Positions 35,612 through 43,841 of a stretch of 58,980 nucleotides of DNA are shown here, one piece after another (position 1 is the first letter of the stretch; every line of letters starts with the position of its first letter). Source of the stretch: UMGS1370 sp046957575 (lineage in GTDB: Bacteria > Bacillota > Clostridia > Lachnospirales > Lachnospiraceae); assembly GCA_046957575.1 (NCBI GenBank), contig JBKUOG010000021.1, positions 1-58,980 on the forward strand, read 5' to 3'. A program made the position numbers and the translations under genes. The notes beneath the pieces were generated by a model, which was not told the origin of the DNA, did not search any database, and worked only from the letters and a program-made list of their open reading frames with translations.

Positions 35612-36206
35612 GGTATGCCACCTCCTTTTTCTTTCGTGCGATGTACTCTTGCAGAAAAGCAATTTTACCGTCCTGCATCAGCTTTTCCACCAATGCCACC
35701 CGTTCTTCCAAATCGCCCACCGTCAGCACATCTGCCATATATTCAATATGACAGTGCATCTGGCAGGCTTCCACAAAATGGTAATCTAGAGTATCCACTG
35801 GTGTCTTCGGTGCATACCGCACTTTCCAATCTTCCAGAAGATGCAGATAATCCGTCAGCACCCGGAAACACAACATTTCATCCTCCCGGAACTGACGAAT
35901 ATAGGGTCGTTTCGGCTTGACCATAGCTGCGGCAGTGGGCGGTTTTGGGTCAAGTCCGAAATCCGCAGCCAGCTTTTGTGCTGCTTCATAGCTCGTCAGA
36001 TTAAACAGCCTTGCCACAAGGTCAATTACATCTCCCTTGGCTCCGCAGTCGAAGCAGAAAAAATAGTCCTCGTTCAGTTTCAGGCTCGGATGCCGGTCAT
36101 TGTGGAATGGGCAGCGGGCCATATTGTTACGATTCAATTTCAATCCGTAACATTCAGCCGCCTGTCTAACAGAGACAGTCTCTTTCACTATTTCAAAAAT
36201 ACTCAC
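35586..36206 (-). CDS. CHC2 zinc-finger primase-like protein
   Basis: 206 aa. DnaG-type zinc site Cys32, His35, Cys51 and Cys54 (RCPFHNDRHPSLKL; FFCFDCGAKGDVIDLV). The TOPRIM polymerase domain is absent, so it is a short form seen in Firmicutes mobile elements, probably recognising priming sites for its helicase partner. The start is GTG 36206, 7 bases after GGAGG. It is divergent from the regulator gene at 36513. Confidence 0.85.
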   Translation of the reverse strand: MSIFEIVKETVSVRQAAECYGLKLNRNNMARCPFHNDRHPSLKLNEDYFFCFDCGAKGDVIDLVARLFNLTSYEAAQKLAADFGLDPKPPTAAAMVKPKRPYIRQFREDEMLCFRVLTDYLHLLEDWKVRYAPKTPVDTLDYHFVEACQMHCHIEYMADVLTVGDLEERVALVEKLMQDGKIAFLQEYIARKKKEVAYHGEEPENA

Positions 36207-36401
36207 TCATAATCCTCCTGCTTGATTTTTATTAAGCCGTTCTACCCATTCCGTTTCCTGACAGGCAACCCTGCTCGGCGCTGTGTCGTCCCCTTGCGGG
36301 GCGCTCGTTCCTTTTGCAGAAGTCTTGGCGGTTTATCTCGGTCTGGACGGTCATTCAGTTGTTCCGATCGATCGTTAAGCCAAGTGTAATGCAAAAAATA
36401 A

Positions 36402-36485
36402 GCGGCTCTCGTTTATCCACGAAAGCCGCAAATACGGAAAGTATGAACTTGAAAAATTGCAAATTTGCACAGGATAGATTATAAT
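36402..36485 (+). promoter_or_regulatory. Promoter with operator-like palindrome and upstream hairpin
   Basis: TTGCAA (36457-36462), 17 bp, TATAAT (36480-36485). The perfect palindrome TGCAAATTTGCA (36458-36469) overlaps the -35, as expected for an autorepressor operator. Upstream GCGGCTCTCGT (36402-36412) pairs with ACGAAAGCCGC (36419-36429), one mismatch; its role is unclear. The stretch 36207-36401 shows a small GC-rich hairpin near 36290 only. Confidence 0.6.
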
Positions 36486-36512
36486 AAACACAAAAATAAG
36501 GGGGGTGCTATT

Positions 36513-37340
36513 GTGAAGAAAAATTATGATGATGAACCAGAAAACACCACCTCTTATCGTGTCCGTTTATTGAGACAGGATAGGGGATGGAGCCAAAAAG
36601 AACTGGCAGAAAAAATATTTGTTGCACACTCTCAGATTAGCCGATTAGAAAGTGGAGAAACAACCAATATTGGCAGTTCTCTTTTAATATCTCTGGCTAA
36701 AATTTTTCATGTTTCAACAGACTATCTACTTTGCCTGACTCCCATCAGTGTTCCTAAAAGTTATGATATTTCTCAGCTTGGATTATCAGAAGAAGTAATC
36801 CGCAGACTGATTTTGAAAACCATTGATCCGGATATACTAAATCGACTTTTAGAGCATGAGCAATTCCCGAAGCTTTGCACACTTATAAAAAACTATTTTA
36901 ACAATACAATCGCTAACGGAATTATGGCAAGAAATCAAATCATTGACCTTGCCACCGAGCCGCTGGCTGAACTGATGAGTGCAGAACCATCCAAACGGGC
37001 AGAACTCATCAAGGATATAAGCTTCCTAAACTCTGCAAAAATCCAGAGCAACGAAGCAGAGGTTGAGAAAATCAAGAATATTCTGATGAAGATTATCCGA
37101 GAAATCAAAGAGGATGTAACAGCACAACAACCTACCGGAGCAATCGCTACGGCAGAAGCTGTGAAGGGTATCCGTGATTCACTGCTGGACAAACCGCAAT
37201 CCGAGTTGACTATCGATGACGTGTCAGCCGCTGTTGCTGCCTATGTCGGAACAATGCTCCCAATGGATGAAAGTACATCGGAACTGTTACAGCAGCTTAC
37301 AAAACAAATGTTGGAACTGCCCACGGAGAACGCAGAATGA
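36513..37340 (+). CDS. XRE-family transcriptional regulator of the element
   Basis: 275 aa. Start GTG 36513 after AAGGGGGG. The HTH_3 domain (residues about 15-75) reads VRLLRQDRGWSQKELAEKIF ... ISRLESGETTNI; the rest is helical and charged with no known fold. It is the only plus-strand gene of the element and lies behind the palindromic promoter, so it probably represses itself and perhaps the divergent primase-helicase-mob unit. The terminator module follows. Confidence 0.85.
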   Translation: MKKNYDDEPENTTSYRVRLLRQDRGWSQKELAEKIFVAHSQISRLESGETTNIGSSLLISLAKIFHVSTDYLLCLTPISVPKSYDISQLGLSEEVIRRLILKTIDPDILNRLLEHEQFPKLCTLIKNYFNNTIANGIMARNQIIDLATEPLAELMSAEPSKRAELIKDISFLNSAKIQSNEAEVEKIKNILMKIIREIKEDVTAQQPTGAIATAEAVKGIRDSLLDKPQSELTIDDVSAAVAAYVGTMLPMDESTSELLQQLTKQMLELPTENAE

Positions 37341-37374
37341 GCGTGTCGCTGCGGCGAGACGGAGGCTTGATATA

Positions 37375-37515
37375 ACCCTCTGGACACCCCTGCTTTCGTA
37401 ACCTGTGTATATACAAACTCGCTCCAGCTTGCACATTTCACAGCTTCCGAAAACACAAAAATCCCACAGACTTCATCCTATGTAGGACTGAAAGCTGTGG
37501 GATTTTTATGTACGC
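37375..37515 (+). terminator. Terminator module, second copy
   Basis: AAAATCCCACAG (37457-37469 region) pairs with CTGTGGGATTTT (37495-37506), extended inwards to TCCTA/TAGGA, with TTTTT at the 3' side. Homologous to 26640-26780. On the minus strand it lies downstream of the DUF4062 stop, so it may end both convergent transcripts. Confidence 0.75.
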
Positions 37516-37551
37516 CACTATCTGTATATTTGCTTTATAATATCTTGGCGA

Positions 37552-38349
37552 TTATTCGTATTGTAGATATATTTCTCCGTCCTTGAGTTCTTTGGGTTCT
37601 TCTTTTCCAAAAGTGATTCTTGGCATTCGTTTCGCCATTTCTTCAACCAAAGTTACGGCACCGGCCATAGAAACCACATCCTTCTCGGAAGATTCTTTTT
37701 GAGGCATAGAGGCGTTAGCGCAGTCGAACTCACCACAATTAAACACATCAGAATTGTCCTTAAAAAGTGCATCAATATCAGATTTTGTTGCAGTATGCTC
37801 CTGCATATACTTTTCAATTTCTGCCTTAATATTTGTTGCACCATCAGTCGATTCTCCTCGTATCCACCCCTTGGCAGGAAAATTCTGTACGCAGGAATAT
37901 ACTGCTGCTCCTACTGCGGAAGTAAGAGAGCCGATGTTAGTATAAAAATCTACCATCTTTCCCGCTGACACCTTTTTTCTAAAATTATTCAAAAGCGCTC
38001 TTCCGGCATCAGTATCTTCACATTTTGCATTCTCTAACTTGCCGATGTCCTTTACGAGTATGCTCATAACAGGAATGTTATTTGCAATAGCATAATCATA
38101 TTCCTTTTCGGTAAATCCAATTCCATCTGTATCAACTGTTCCGTACTTTCCTGCGAGGATTAACAGGTAGTAGTCACAGCTATCCAACATCATCTTTATA
38201 TACTCCATTTGACTCATATTACTTGCTGGAAACTGTTCCATACCAACGGGAATAAAACCCATTTTCAACAACTGCTGAGTCACTGCTAATCGTTCTTCTT
38301 TCAAGTCTTTATATGTGGAACTTACAAAAACTTGGTATTTTTTATTCAT
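37552..38349 (-). CDS. DUF4062 (TIR-like fold) protein
   Basis: 265 aa. It starts KKYQVFVSSTYKDLKEERLAV, the DUF4062 signature, followed by DSCDYYLLILAGKYG and GFTEKEYDYAIANNIPVM, where the Glu in TEKEY sits where TIR and deoxyribosyltransferase enzymes keep their catalytic Glu. DUF4062 occurs as a sensor or effector domain in bacterial immune ATPases. Here it stands alone with a C-terminal extension of about 120 residues. It is the last gene of a four-gene cargo operon, 33 bases after the SPFH gene. Confidence 0.85.
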   Translation of the reverse strand: MNKKYQVFVSSTYKDLKEERLAVTQQLLKMGFIPVGMEQFPASNMSQMEYIKMMLDSCDYYLLILAGKYGTVDTDGIGFTEKEYDYAIANNIPVMSILVKDIGKLENAKCEDTDAGRALLNNFRKKVSAGKMVDFYTNIGSLTSAVGAAVYSCVQNFPAKGWIRGESTDGATNIKAEIEKYMQEHTATKSDIDALFKDNSDVFNCGEFDCANASMPQKESSEKDVVSMAGAVTLVEEMAKRMPRITFGKEEPKELKDGEIYLQYE

Positions 38350-38382
38350 AAGTAGTCACCACCCTTATCAGATTTTTTATGC

Positions 38383-39753
38383 TTATCCTTGTGGTGGAAT
38401 AGGCGGCATTGCATTTGCAAACAAGCCTTTCAGCTCGTCCACCGTTCCGGCTTTCGCCCATTGTGCCATACCGTTTTTCCATACCAAGCTATCGACGGTA
38501 AATTGTCCAACAGCAACCATTTGGGTCAAAGCTGTCAGCTCAAAAGGACCAGCAGCTTGACCGTTGATTGCCACATGATATGCCACCGTAGGAATTGGAG
38601 GAGGAACAGCGCCGGGAACTGACTGTTGATTGATCCCACCCATCATGTTATTCATAGCACCGGCTATATTCTGCCCAACAGCACCGCCAACAGCCATACT
38701 TGCCATCATAGCCGCCATGTTGAAACCATCGCCACCACCGCCGAGGTTTACATCACCAGCTCCATTTGCTCCCATCTGACCAAGAGCTTGCGCACCGGCA
38801 ACACCAACCTCCGCTTGTTTCTCAACTTGGAAAACTCCGAGATTTGCAGTCTGAGTCTGCTTGTGCTGTGCATACTGTCCTTCTTCACGCTGGATACGAA
38901 GAGTGCCTTCATAGTGTTCAGCTTCAATACGCTGCTTTACATGAATATCTTTGATCTCCGCTTCTGCTTTCGCCGTAGCAGTTGCACCGGCAAGGTCTCG
39001 GGTTACGCTCATAAGCTGCCGGTATCCGTCGCTGGTCTTATCAATTTCAATCGCACCAATATCAATACCAGATACAACCACACCGAAAGTTTCTTTCAAT
39101 CTTTCGCTAAGGTCATATTCTACGACATCGTTAATCTGTGCTATCCTGCTTTCAATCTGGACAACAGGAATATTATGAGCAGCAGGAGCGTTAGCAACAA
39201 CATCTTTCACATAGCGATTGACCGCATCACGAATTTGTTTTTGAAAATCGTCAAGGTTAAATGTGCTAAGTCTATGTAATCTTATGAACTCACGATAATC
39301 GGCAATGCCAAAGCTGACAGTACCTCTAACAGCGACAGGAACACCGAAATCAGCAAATCTCGGGTCATACACATCAAAGAACGGCACACCGAACTTTACT
39401 TGGATAATGCGGGCAAGATTGATAAAATAAACCTCTGCCTGAAATGGAGTACCGCCTTCATATGCCAGTCCCACAATGCTTGCCAAAACAGGAAAGTTTG
39501 CAGTCTTGATAGTCTGATCGAACGGCCCAACAATGAAATCCTGCACTGTTCCGTTCTGCTGCTTATAAACGAAAACAGCAACTTCACCAACCTTTACTCG
39601 CAGAGAAGATCCCCAGCGGATAGAATTTTCCCTCTGATTTTCGCCTAACTGAGAGCCAGACGGATGCCATTTCCAAATAAGATAGGATGGCTCATCACAG
39701 CGTATCTCGTCCATAAAACCGCCTTTGCGGTTGTTTCTATCAAATAATCCCAT
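38383..39753 (-). CDS. SPFH-domain protein with C-terminal GYF_2 domain
   Basis: 456 aa. N-terminal region like virion-core/YdjI SPFH proteins (VKVGEVAVFVYKQQNG; FGVPVAVRGTVSFGI), SPFH to about residue 260, a coiled coil (AEAEIKDIHVKQRIEAEHYEG), a Gly/Ala/Met-rich segment (about 335-385) and a GYF_2 domain (YHVAINGQAAGPFELTAL; VWKNGMAQWAKAG). SPFH proteins form membrane-associated rings or microdomains; GYF_2 mediates protein contacts. ATG 39753 follows GGAGGAA. Flanked by a zinc-ribbon gene and DUF4062. Confidence 0.85.
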   Translation of the reverse strand: MGLFDRNNRKGGFMDEIRCDEPSYLIWKWHPSGSQLGENQRENSIRWGSSLRVKVGEVAVFVYKQQNGTVQDFIVGPFDQTIKTANFPVLASIVGLAYEGGTPFQAEVYFINLARIIQVKFGVPFFDVYDPRFADFGVPVAVRGTVSFGIADYREFIRLHRLSTFNLDDFQKQIRDAVNRYVKDVVANAPAAHNIPVVQIESRIAQINDVVEYDLSERLKETFGVVVSGIDIGAIEIDKTSDGYRQLMSVTRDLAGATATAKAEAEIKDIHVKQRIEAEHYEGTLRIQREEGQYAQHKQTQTANLGVFQVEKQAEVGVAGAQALGQMGANGAGDVNLGGGGDGFNMAAMMASMAVGGAVGQNIAGAMNNMMGGINQQSVPGAVPPPIPTVAYHVAINGQAAGPFELTALTQMVAVGQFTVDSLVWKNGMAQWAKAGTVDELKGLFANAMPPIPPQG

Positions 39754-39780
39754 ATTTCCTCCAAAATGCACATTTTTGAA

Positions 39781-41238
39781 TTACATGAATTCATAATTTG
39801 TGACCGATATGTGTATTGTGTTGTTTCCTTCCCATGACATGTTAAGTTTATTTCCGTTTTTATCATCACCATAAAAAGAATTTTCATATCTTAAAAAGTC
39901 AATCGTAAATCCAGCTTCGATACACTCCTCTACATAAGCTTCGTATTCCTCGTATGTCACATCAAGAACAGAAACACTCACAGTCCAATCATAGTTACTT
40001 AGAAACTCACCGACATTTGATGGGGGCGTTGGAATATTTTTCATTAAAGGAACAGTAGACCAGTTTAAAGTGTTTCGTTTTACTGGGTCATATAAATTAA
40101 CTGATAATTCACTATCACTTTCATTGAAATACAAACAAAGTCGATATCCGTCCGCATTGTATGCTTCGTAAGAAGTGGTGTTTTTGGTAGAATCAAGGGT
40201 AAATCCTTTTTCTTTACACGTCTGATTGTATTCCGAAAAAGTTGATTTTGTTGCATCCGCAAGATATATCCTAAGTTCCTCATCAGAATTGACAATTATT
40301 CTTCCTTTGAGAGAATCTGGAGTAGGCAACATATTTCCCATTGCCAATTCATTCCAAATAAGCGTTTCATATGTTTTTTTATCAAACAAGTCATCAAGAT
40401 CGAATGATGAGTTATACGTCGCAAAATATGGAATAAAGAGTACAAATGCCAAGATCAAGGGAAGAAGTCGTACATTTTTAACCTTTTCCTTTATTACACC
40501 GCTACCCATTAAAAAGGCTGTTACAAATAATGTGAACATCACGATTGCAATAATTCCAGATAAAATTTCGTCATCATTAAAGGATACTGCAACACAAAGC
40601 GCAGAAATAACGGCAAAAATTATTATAGCAATACGAAGTTTGCTCTTTTTAAAGTCCTTTTCTGTTTCGGCACGTTCCTGTGCATCTCTTCGAGCTTTTT
40701 CCTCGTATTTAACTTTGCGTTCCTTTTCAGCGCAATCAGCCTTGATTTCCAAGTAAATGTTTTCAATTCTCTCAAAGTCAGGGTGAGTACCAAAAGATAA
40801 CTTAGCCTTTGAATAACACTGCTCGATTTTTGTTAACCATGCGTCAGAGATATCCTCCTCATGTAAATGGGTTGCATAATACGAGGAATCAAAATTAGAA
40901 GATGCTAAAAGCATAAATTCCAATATATCTTCTCGTGTGTTTGGTATAGGAAAGTTTTTTATGATAACAATACGGTGTTTATCAGATGTAGCATTCTCTA
41001 ATTTTTCTGCTAATGTACTGATAGCACTGGAACTACTTGTTCCACGCAACTCTGCACCACAAGTAGGACAAATTGTTTCAAAAGCTTTTAAGGTTTCGCC
41101 ACAATGGGGACATTTATGTATATCCCCTTCAAAAACAGTCTTGCGTTTAGATTCAGCGTTTGATACCGGTGTTCCACATTCAGCACAGAATTTTGCACCA
41201 GAATTTAATTGTTTTCCGCAGTTACTACAAAATGCCAT
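39781..41238 (-). CDS. Double zinc-ribbon membrane protein
   Basis: 485 aa. Zinc ribbons at the N-terminus: Cys4, 7, 18, 21 (FCSNCGKQ ... FCAECG) and CPHCGE ... CPTCG at about 43-61. A charged coiled coil (about 165-200, EERAETEKDFKKSK-like) precedes three or so TM helices (about 204-285), and an extracellular C-terminal half has two similar repeats resembling DUF6591 (CKEKGFTLDSTKN; CIEAGFTIDFLRY). It lies 27 bases upstream of the SPFH gene. Zinc-ribbon plus SPFH recalls the Bacillus ydj membrane-stress genes. Confidence 0.75.
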   Translation of the reverse strand: MAFCSNCGKQLNSGAKFCAECGTPVSNAESKRKTVFEGDIHKCPHCGETLKAFETICPTCGAELRGTSSSSAISTLAEKLENATSDKHRIVIIKNFPIPNTREDILEFMLLASSNFDSSYYATHLHEEDISDAWLTKIEQCYSKAKLSFGTHPDFERIENIYLEIKADCAEKERKVKYEEKARRDAQERAETEKDFKKSKLRIAIIIFAVISALCVAVSFNDDEILSGIIAIVMFTLFVTAFLMGSGVIKEKVKNVRLLPLILAFVLFIPYFATYNSSFDLDDLFDKKTYETLIWNELAMGNMLPTPDSLKGRIIVNSDEELRIYLADATKSTFSEYNQTCKEKGFTLDSTKNTTSYEAYNADGYRLCLYFNESDSELSVNLYDPVKRNTLNWSTVPLMKNIPTPPSNVGEFLSNYDWTVSVSVLDVTYEEYEAYVEECIEAGFTIDFLRYENSFYGDDKNGNKLNMSWEGNNTIHISVTNYEFM

Positions 41239-41259
41239 GTTCTTACCTCTCTATCTAAA

Positions 41260-41475
41260 TCATATACTTTTCTCTGTTTTAACAGCATCGCATATGTCAC
41301 CAATATTGCAATCTAAATACTCACATATACGCAAAAGTACAGATAATGCCACATCTTCGTTGCGCCGCATTTTTGTCATCGTCCCTGTTGCGATGTTCAA
41401 ATCCTTTCTTAGCGTGGCAGGAGAAATGTTCTTCTCTATGAGCAATATCCAAAGCTTTTTATAGCTGATCTTCAA
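41260..41475 (-). CDS. Small XRE/HTH_26-type regulator
   Basis: 71 aa, all HTH: KKLWILLIEKNISPATLRKDL ... MTKMRRNEDVALSVLLRICEYLDC, a Cro-like protein typical of mobile-element cargo operons. It is first in the operon, 21 bases from the zinc-ribbon gene, so it probably controls it. The upstream stretch 41476-41608 is AT-rich and should hold the promoter; I see no sharp -35/-10 pair. Confidence 0.85.
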   Translation of the reverse strand: MKISYKKLWILLIEKNISPATLRKDLNIATGTMTKMRRNEDVALSVLLRICEYLDCNIGDICDAVKTEKSI

Positions 41476-41600
41476 AATAAATCCTCCTACCTGAAAATAT
41501 CTTTTCTATTACTCCTACATTATACGATAAATAAAATGTCAAATCAAGATTTTTCAACATTTTCTCAATTATATTTCGTAACTTCTTGCTCATTTCACTA

Positions 41601-41638
41601 AAAAAAACACCGTCCATAAGAATTCTCTTACGGACGGT
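41601..41638 (-). terminator. Terminator insulating the cargo operon from rlmD transcription
   Basis: ACCGTCC (41609-41615) pairs with GGACGGT (41632-41638), extended by TAAG/CTTA, with a run of seven T on the minus strand (41601-41607). It ends minus-strand transcripts coming from rlmD and the small gene at 41645. Confidence 0.8.
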
Positions 41639-41644
41639 ACATAG

Positions 41645-41764
41645 TCAACTATCTAAATACTTATATTCAGCCATGGTTTTTAGATAAATTTTCGTTTCTC
41701 CGTTTAGTATCAGTTCCGTACAAGTGGTCTCCATATTAAACTCACACGAAATCAATCTATCCAT
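41645..41764 (-). CDS. Small conserved-looking ORF downstream of rlmD junction
   Basis: 39 aa (MDRLISCEFNMETTCTELIL ... YKYLDS). GGAGG lies 6 bases before the ATG and a terminator follows, which supports a real gene. Being at the very end of the element it might be a recombination directionality factor or a small regulator, but its sequence is not recognised. Confidence 0.45.
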   Translation of the reverse strand: MDRLISCEFNMETTCTELILNGETKIYLKTMAEYKYLDS

Positions 41765-41788
41765 AAGGAACCTCCATTTTACGGAATG

Positions 41789-43297
41789 TTATATCATCCC
41801 AAAATATTCAAATGCTTCTCGGATCGCTTTCTCTTTTTCCGGCGGGCATTGCGGCTGCTTAGCATCCTCAGACTTCGGCTTATTATAATTCTCACGCTCG
41901 ATGATACCACATTTCTGCTTCACCTGAGCAATATACAGGCTGCTGACTTTCATACCGCTGTGTTCCAGCACATACGCCTTAATCTCTTCATAGGCAGCCT
42001 TACTCTCCGCAGCAGTCAAATCCAGCTCGTCCATCTTCACTTCAACTTCAATATGCCGCTTCGCATTAAGTTTGGACAAAAGGCATACCGTCTCCACATG
42101 CCTTGTCCATGGAAAAAGATCGACTCCCCAGCCTTCTTTTGCCTCGTAACCCAGTGTCTTGAAATAGCGCAAATCTCTTGCCAGGGTATCGGGGCCGCAG
42201 GACACATAGATAATGCGGCCAGGTGCTAATACTGCAATAGAATCCATAAATTCCTTGGTACTTCCGCTTCTTGGCGGATCCATGATGACAACATCGGCTT
42301 TCTGTTTTTCTGCTGCCATTTTTACCATAAACTTTCCAGCGTCATTACAGTAAAATGAAATATTATTCACGTTATTCCGCTTTGCATTTTTTATTGCGTC
42401 CCGAACTGCATCCGGATTTAATTCCACTCCAATCACCTTTTTTGCCTGTTTGCTGGCAATAATTCCAATCGTTCCAATACCGCAGTAGGCGTCGATTACG
42501 GTTTCCTCTCCTGTCAGCCCAGCTAACTCAAGTGTCTTTTGGTAAAGTACCTCTGTCTGTACCGGATTTACCTGATAAAAAGATTTAGAAGAAATCCGGA
42601 AGGTACAGCCGCATAGTTCGTCTTCAATATAGCCTGGGCCATAAAGAACGTGTTCTTTTTCTCCCAGCACCATGCTGGTTCCCCGTCCATTCACATTTTG
42701 AATCACAGTTGTAATCTCCGGATGGTGACTTAAAAGAGCCTTTACAAAGTTGTTTTTGGAAGGAAATACCGGAGATGCCGTCACCAGCACCACCATAATC
42801 TGATTTGTGGCAAATCCCCGTTTAATCAGCACATGGCGCAAAAGGCCATATCCAGTATCCTCATCATAATGGCGGATTTTAAAGCTGGGGAGAAGCTGGC
42901 GGATGGTTTCTAAGATTTCATCTGCCTTCTGATCTTCAATCAGGCAGGTCTTTACCGGAACAATATTGTGAGTTCCCTCTTCATAAATGCCGGATACAGG
43001 CCGGCCTTTCCGGTCGCATCCAAATACGGAATGGACTTTATTGCGGTAATGGTAAGGGTGCTTCATCCCCAACATTCCCTTTAACGGGCATATTCCCTTT
43101 AAAAGTTCTTTTAACTTCTCTTCCTTTATTTTTAGCTGCTGCTCATGCGATAAATGCAGGTACTGGCAGCTTCCGCACCGCTTTTCTGCCGGACAAAGCG
43201 CTTTTATCTTTTTTGCATCTGTCTCTTTTAAATTTGTCTTTGCCGTCTTCTTCCTCTGCTCGAATTTTGTTTTTCCATTTTTCTGTATTTCTTTCAA
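41789..43297 (-). CDS. rlmD: 23S rRNA (uracil-5-)-methyltransferase RlmD, tail replaced by the element
   Basis: 502 aa. The 4Fe-4S site (CPAEKRCGSCQYLH plus a later Cys), SAM-binding DAYCGIGTIGI, the DPPRSG motif and the catalytic SCGPDTLARDL region are all present, so it should methylate U1939 of 23S rRNA (or a related uridine) as RumA does. Catalytic residues end before about residue 390. The att site is at HVETVCLLS (about 395-403), and the remaining 100 residues (IKAYVLEHSGMKVSSLYI ... FEYFGMI) come from the element, with about 60-65% likeness to the displaced copy. Confidence 0.9.
   Translation of the reverse strand: MKEIQKNGKTKFEQRKKTAKTNLKETDAKKIKALCPAEKRCGSCQYLHLSHEQQLKIKEEKLKELLKGICPLKGMLGMKHPYHYRNKVHSVFGCDRKGRPVSGIYEEGTHNIVPVKTCLIEDQKADEILETIRQLLPSFKIRHYDEDTGYGLLRHVLIKRGFATNQIMVVLVTASPVFPSKNNFVKALLSHHPEITTVIQNVNGRGTSMVLGEKEHVLYGPGYIEDELCGCTFRISSKSFYQVNPVQTEVLYQKTLELAGLTGEETVIDAYCGIGTIGIIASKQAKKVIGVELNPDAVRDAIKNAKRNNVNNISFYCNDAGKFMVKMAAEKQKADVVIMDPPRSGSTKEFMDSIAVLAPGRIIYVSCGPDTLARDLRYFKTLGYEAKEGWGVDLFPWTRHVETVCLLSKLNAKRHIEVEVKMDELDLTAAESKAAYEEIKAYVLEHSGMKVSSLYIAQVKQKCGIIERENYNKPKSEDAKQPQCPPEKEKAIREAFEYFGMI
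42079..42104. other. Probable attR of the rlmD-integrated element
   Basis: ACCGTCTC-C-A-C-ATG at 42087-42100, the counterpart of the attL site; it lies in the RlmD frame encoding RHVETV. Confidence 0.65.
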
Positions 43298-43386
43298 TGA
43301 AAGGCCCTCTCTTTTTTGTTTCTGTTTTTATTTCTTCCAGTATAAATGCAATCGCCTTCTTTTACAAGACTACCCTGCCAATGCAT

Positions 43387-43425
43387 CAAAAAAGACTGCA
43401 GTTTTTTGTGCAGCAGTCTTTTTTC
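43387..43425. terminator. Bidirectional terminator
   Basis: AAAAAAGACTGC (43388-43399) pairs with GCAGTCTTTTTT (43413-43424); A-run on one side, T-run on the other, so it can act in both directions. It lies between rlmD and the pseudogene. Confidence 0.85.
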
Positions 43426-43449
43426 TTTAAGAATACTTCTCTCTTAGTT

Positions 43450-43665
43450 TTAAATTGTAATACAGGCCCCAGTCCTGATCATTGGCCCAGAGCCCCAGAA
43501 ATGAACATCTCTTCCATCGACTTCCGCCGGATATACCATAGCACAGAAAGCTTTTGCATTAATTGCCGGTGCAAATCCAGGTCCGCCTACCATCCATCCA
43601 GGTTCATTGGCATCCATACCAAGGATTGGGAACATTCCAAGCTGCAAATCCGGATTCTTTTCCAT
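43450..43665 (-). pseudogene. Fragment of an extracellular solute-binding protein
   Basis: A 71-codon open frame, MEKNPDLQLGMFPILGM ... GWMVGGPGFAPAINAKA, like a short internal segment of family-1 sugar-binding lipoproteins. There is no signal peptide, start context or permease nearby. The rest of 43298-43841 has no other gene I can support. Confidence 0.4.
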
Positions 43666-43841
43666 CAGAATATGCCCCTGTAATTTCCGAATCCTTTATC
43701 ATCAGGTAAAAAAGAGAATTTATCTGCCCTCCCGGATATGCTGATATCCTCTGTCGTTTTCCGGCTGATGTGAAATAAACGGCATACCTTTCACGATATG
43801 CCGTCCGAAACTGCTGTGCTGTCTCATTTCATTTTGCTGAT

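Larger units (their letters stand above)
29518..42100. mobile_element. Integrative mobilizable element, about 12.6 kb, inserted in rlmD/rumA
   Basis: Bounded by matching att-like sites in two frames that share an RlmD C-terminal tail. It contains a serine recombinase at one end, RhuM, MobV relaxase, oriT, helicase, primase, a regulator, and a four-gene cargo operon. There are no conjugation (T4SS) genes, so transfer must rely on a helper. The 3' part of the methyltransferase gene (rum) is a known insertion site for integrative elements. The replication genes suggest that the excised circle can replicate. Confidence 0.8.

Noticed and set aside
33929..35920. Plus-strand open frame of 663 codons opposite the helicase and primase genes
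   Set aside because: The opposite strand carries clear SF3 helicase and CHC2 primase motifs with good ribosome sites; the plus-strand translation has no family resemblance and is a codon-use shadow.
36230..36400. A second origin or CRISPR-like repeat between the primase and regulator genes
   Set aside because: Only a short GC hairpin and chance GATCGATCG are present; no periodic repeats.
38626..39279. 217-codon plus-strand frame opposite the SPFH gene
   Set aside because: It is the antisense of a well-supported gene and has no recognisable motif.
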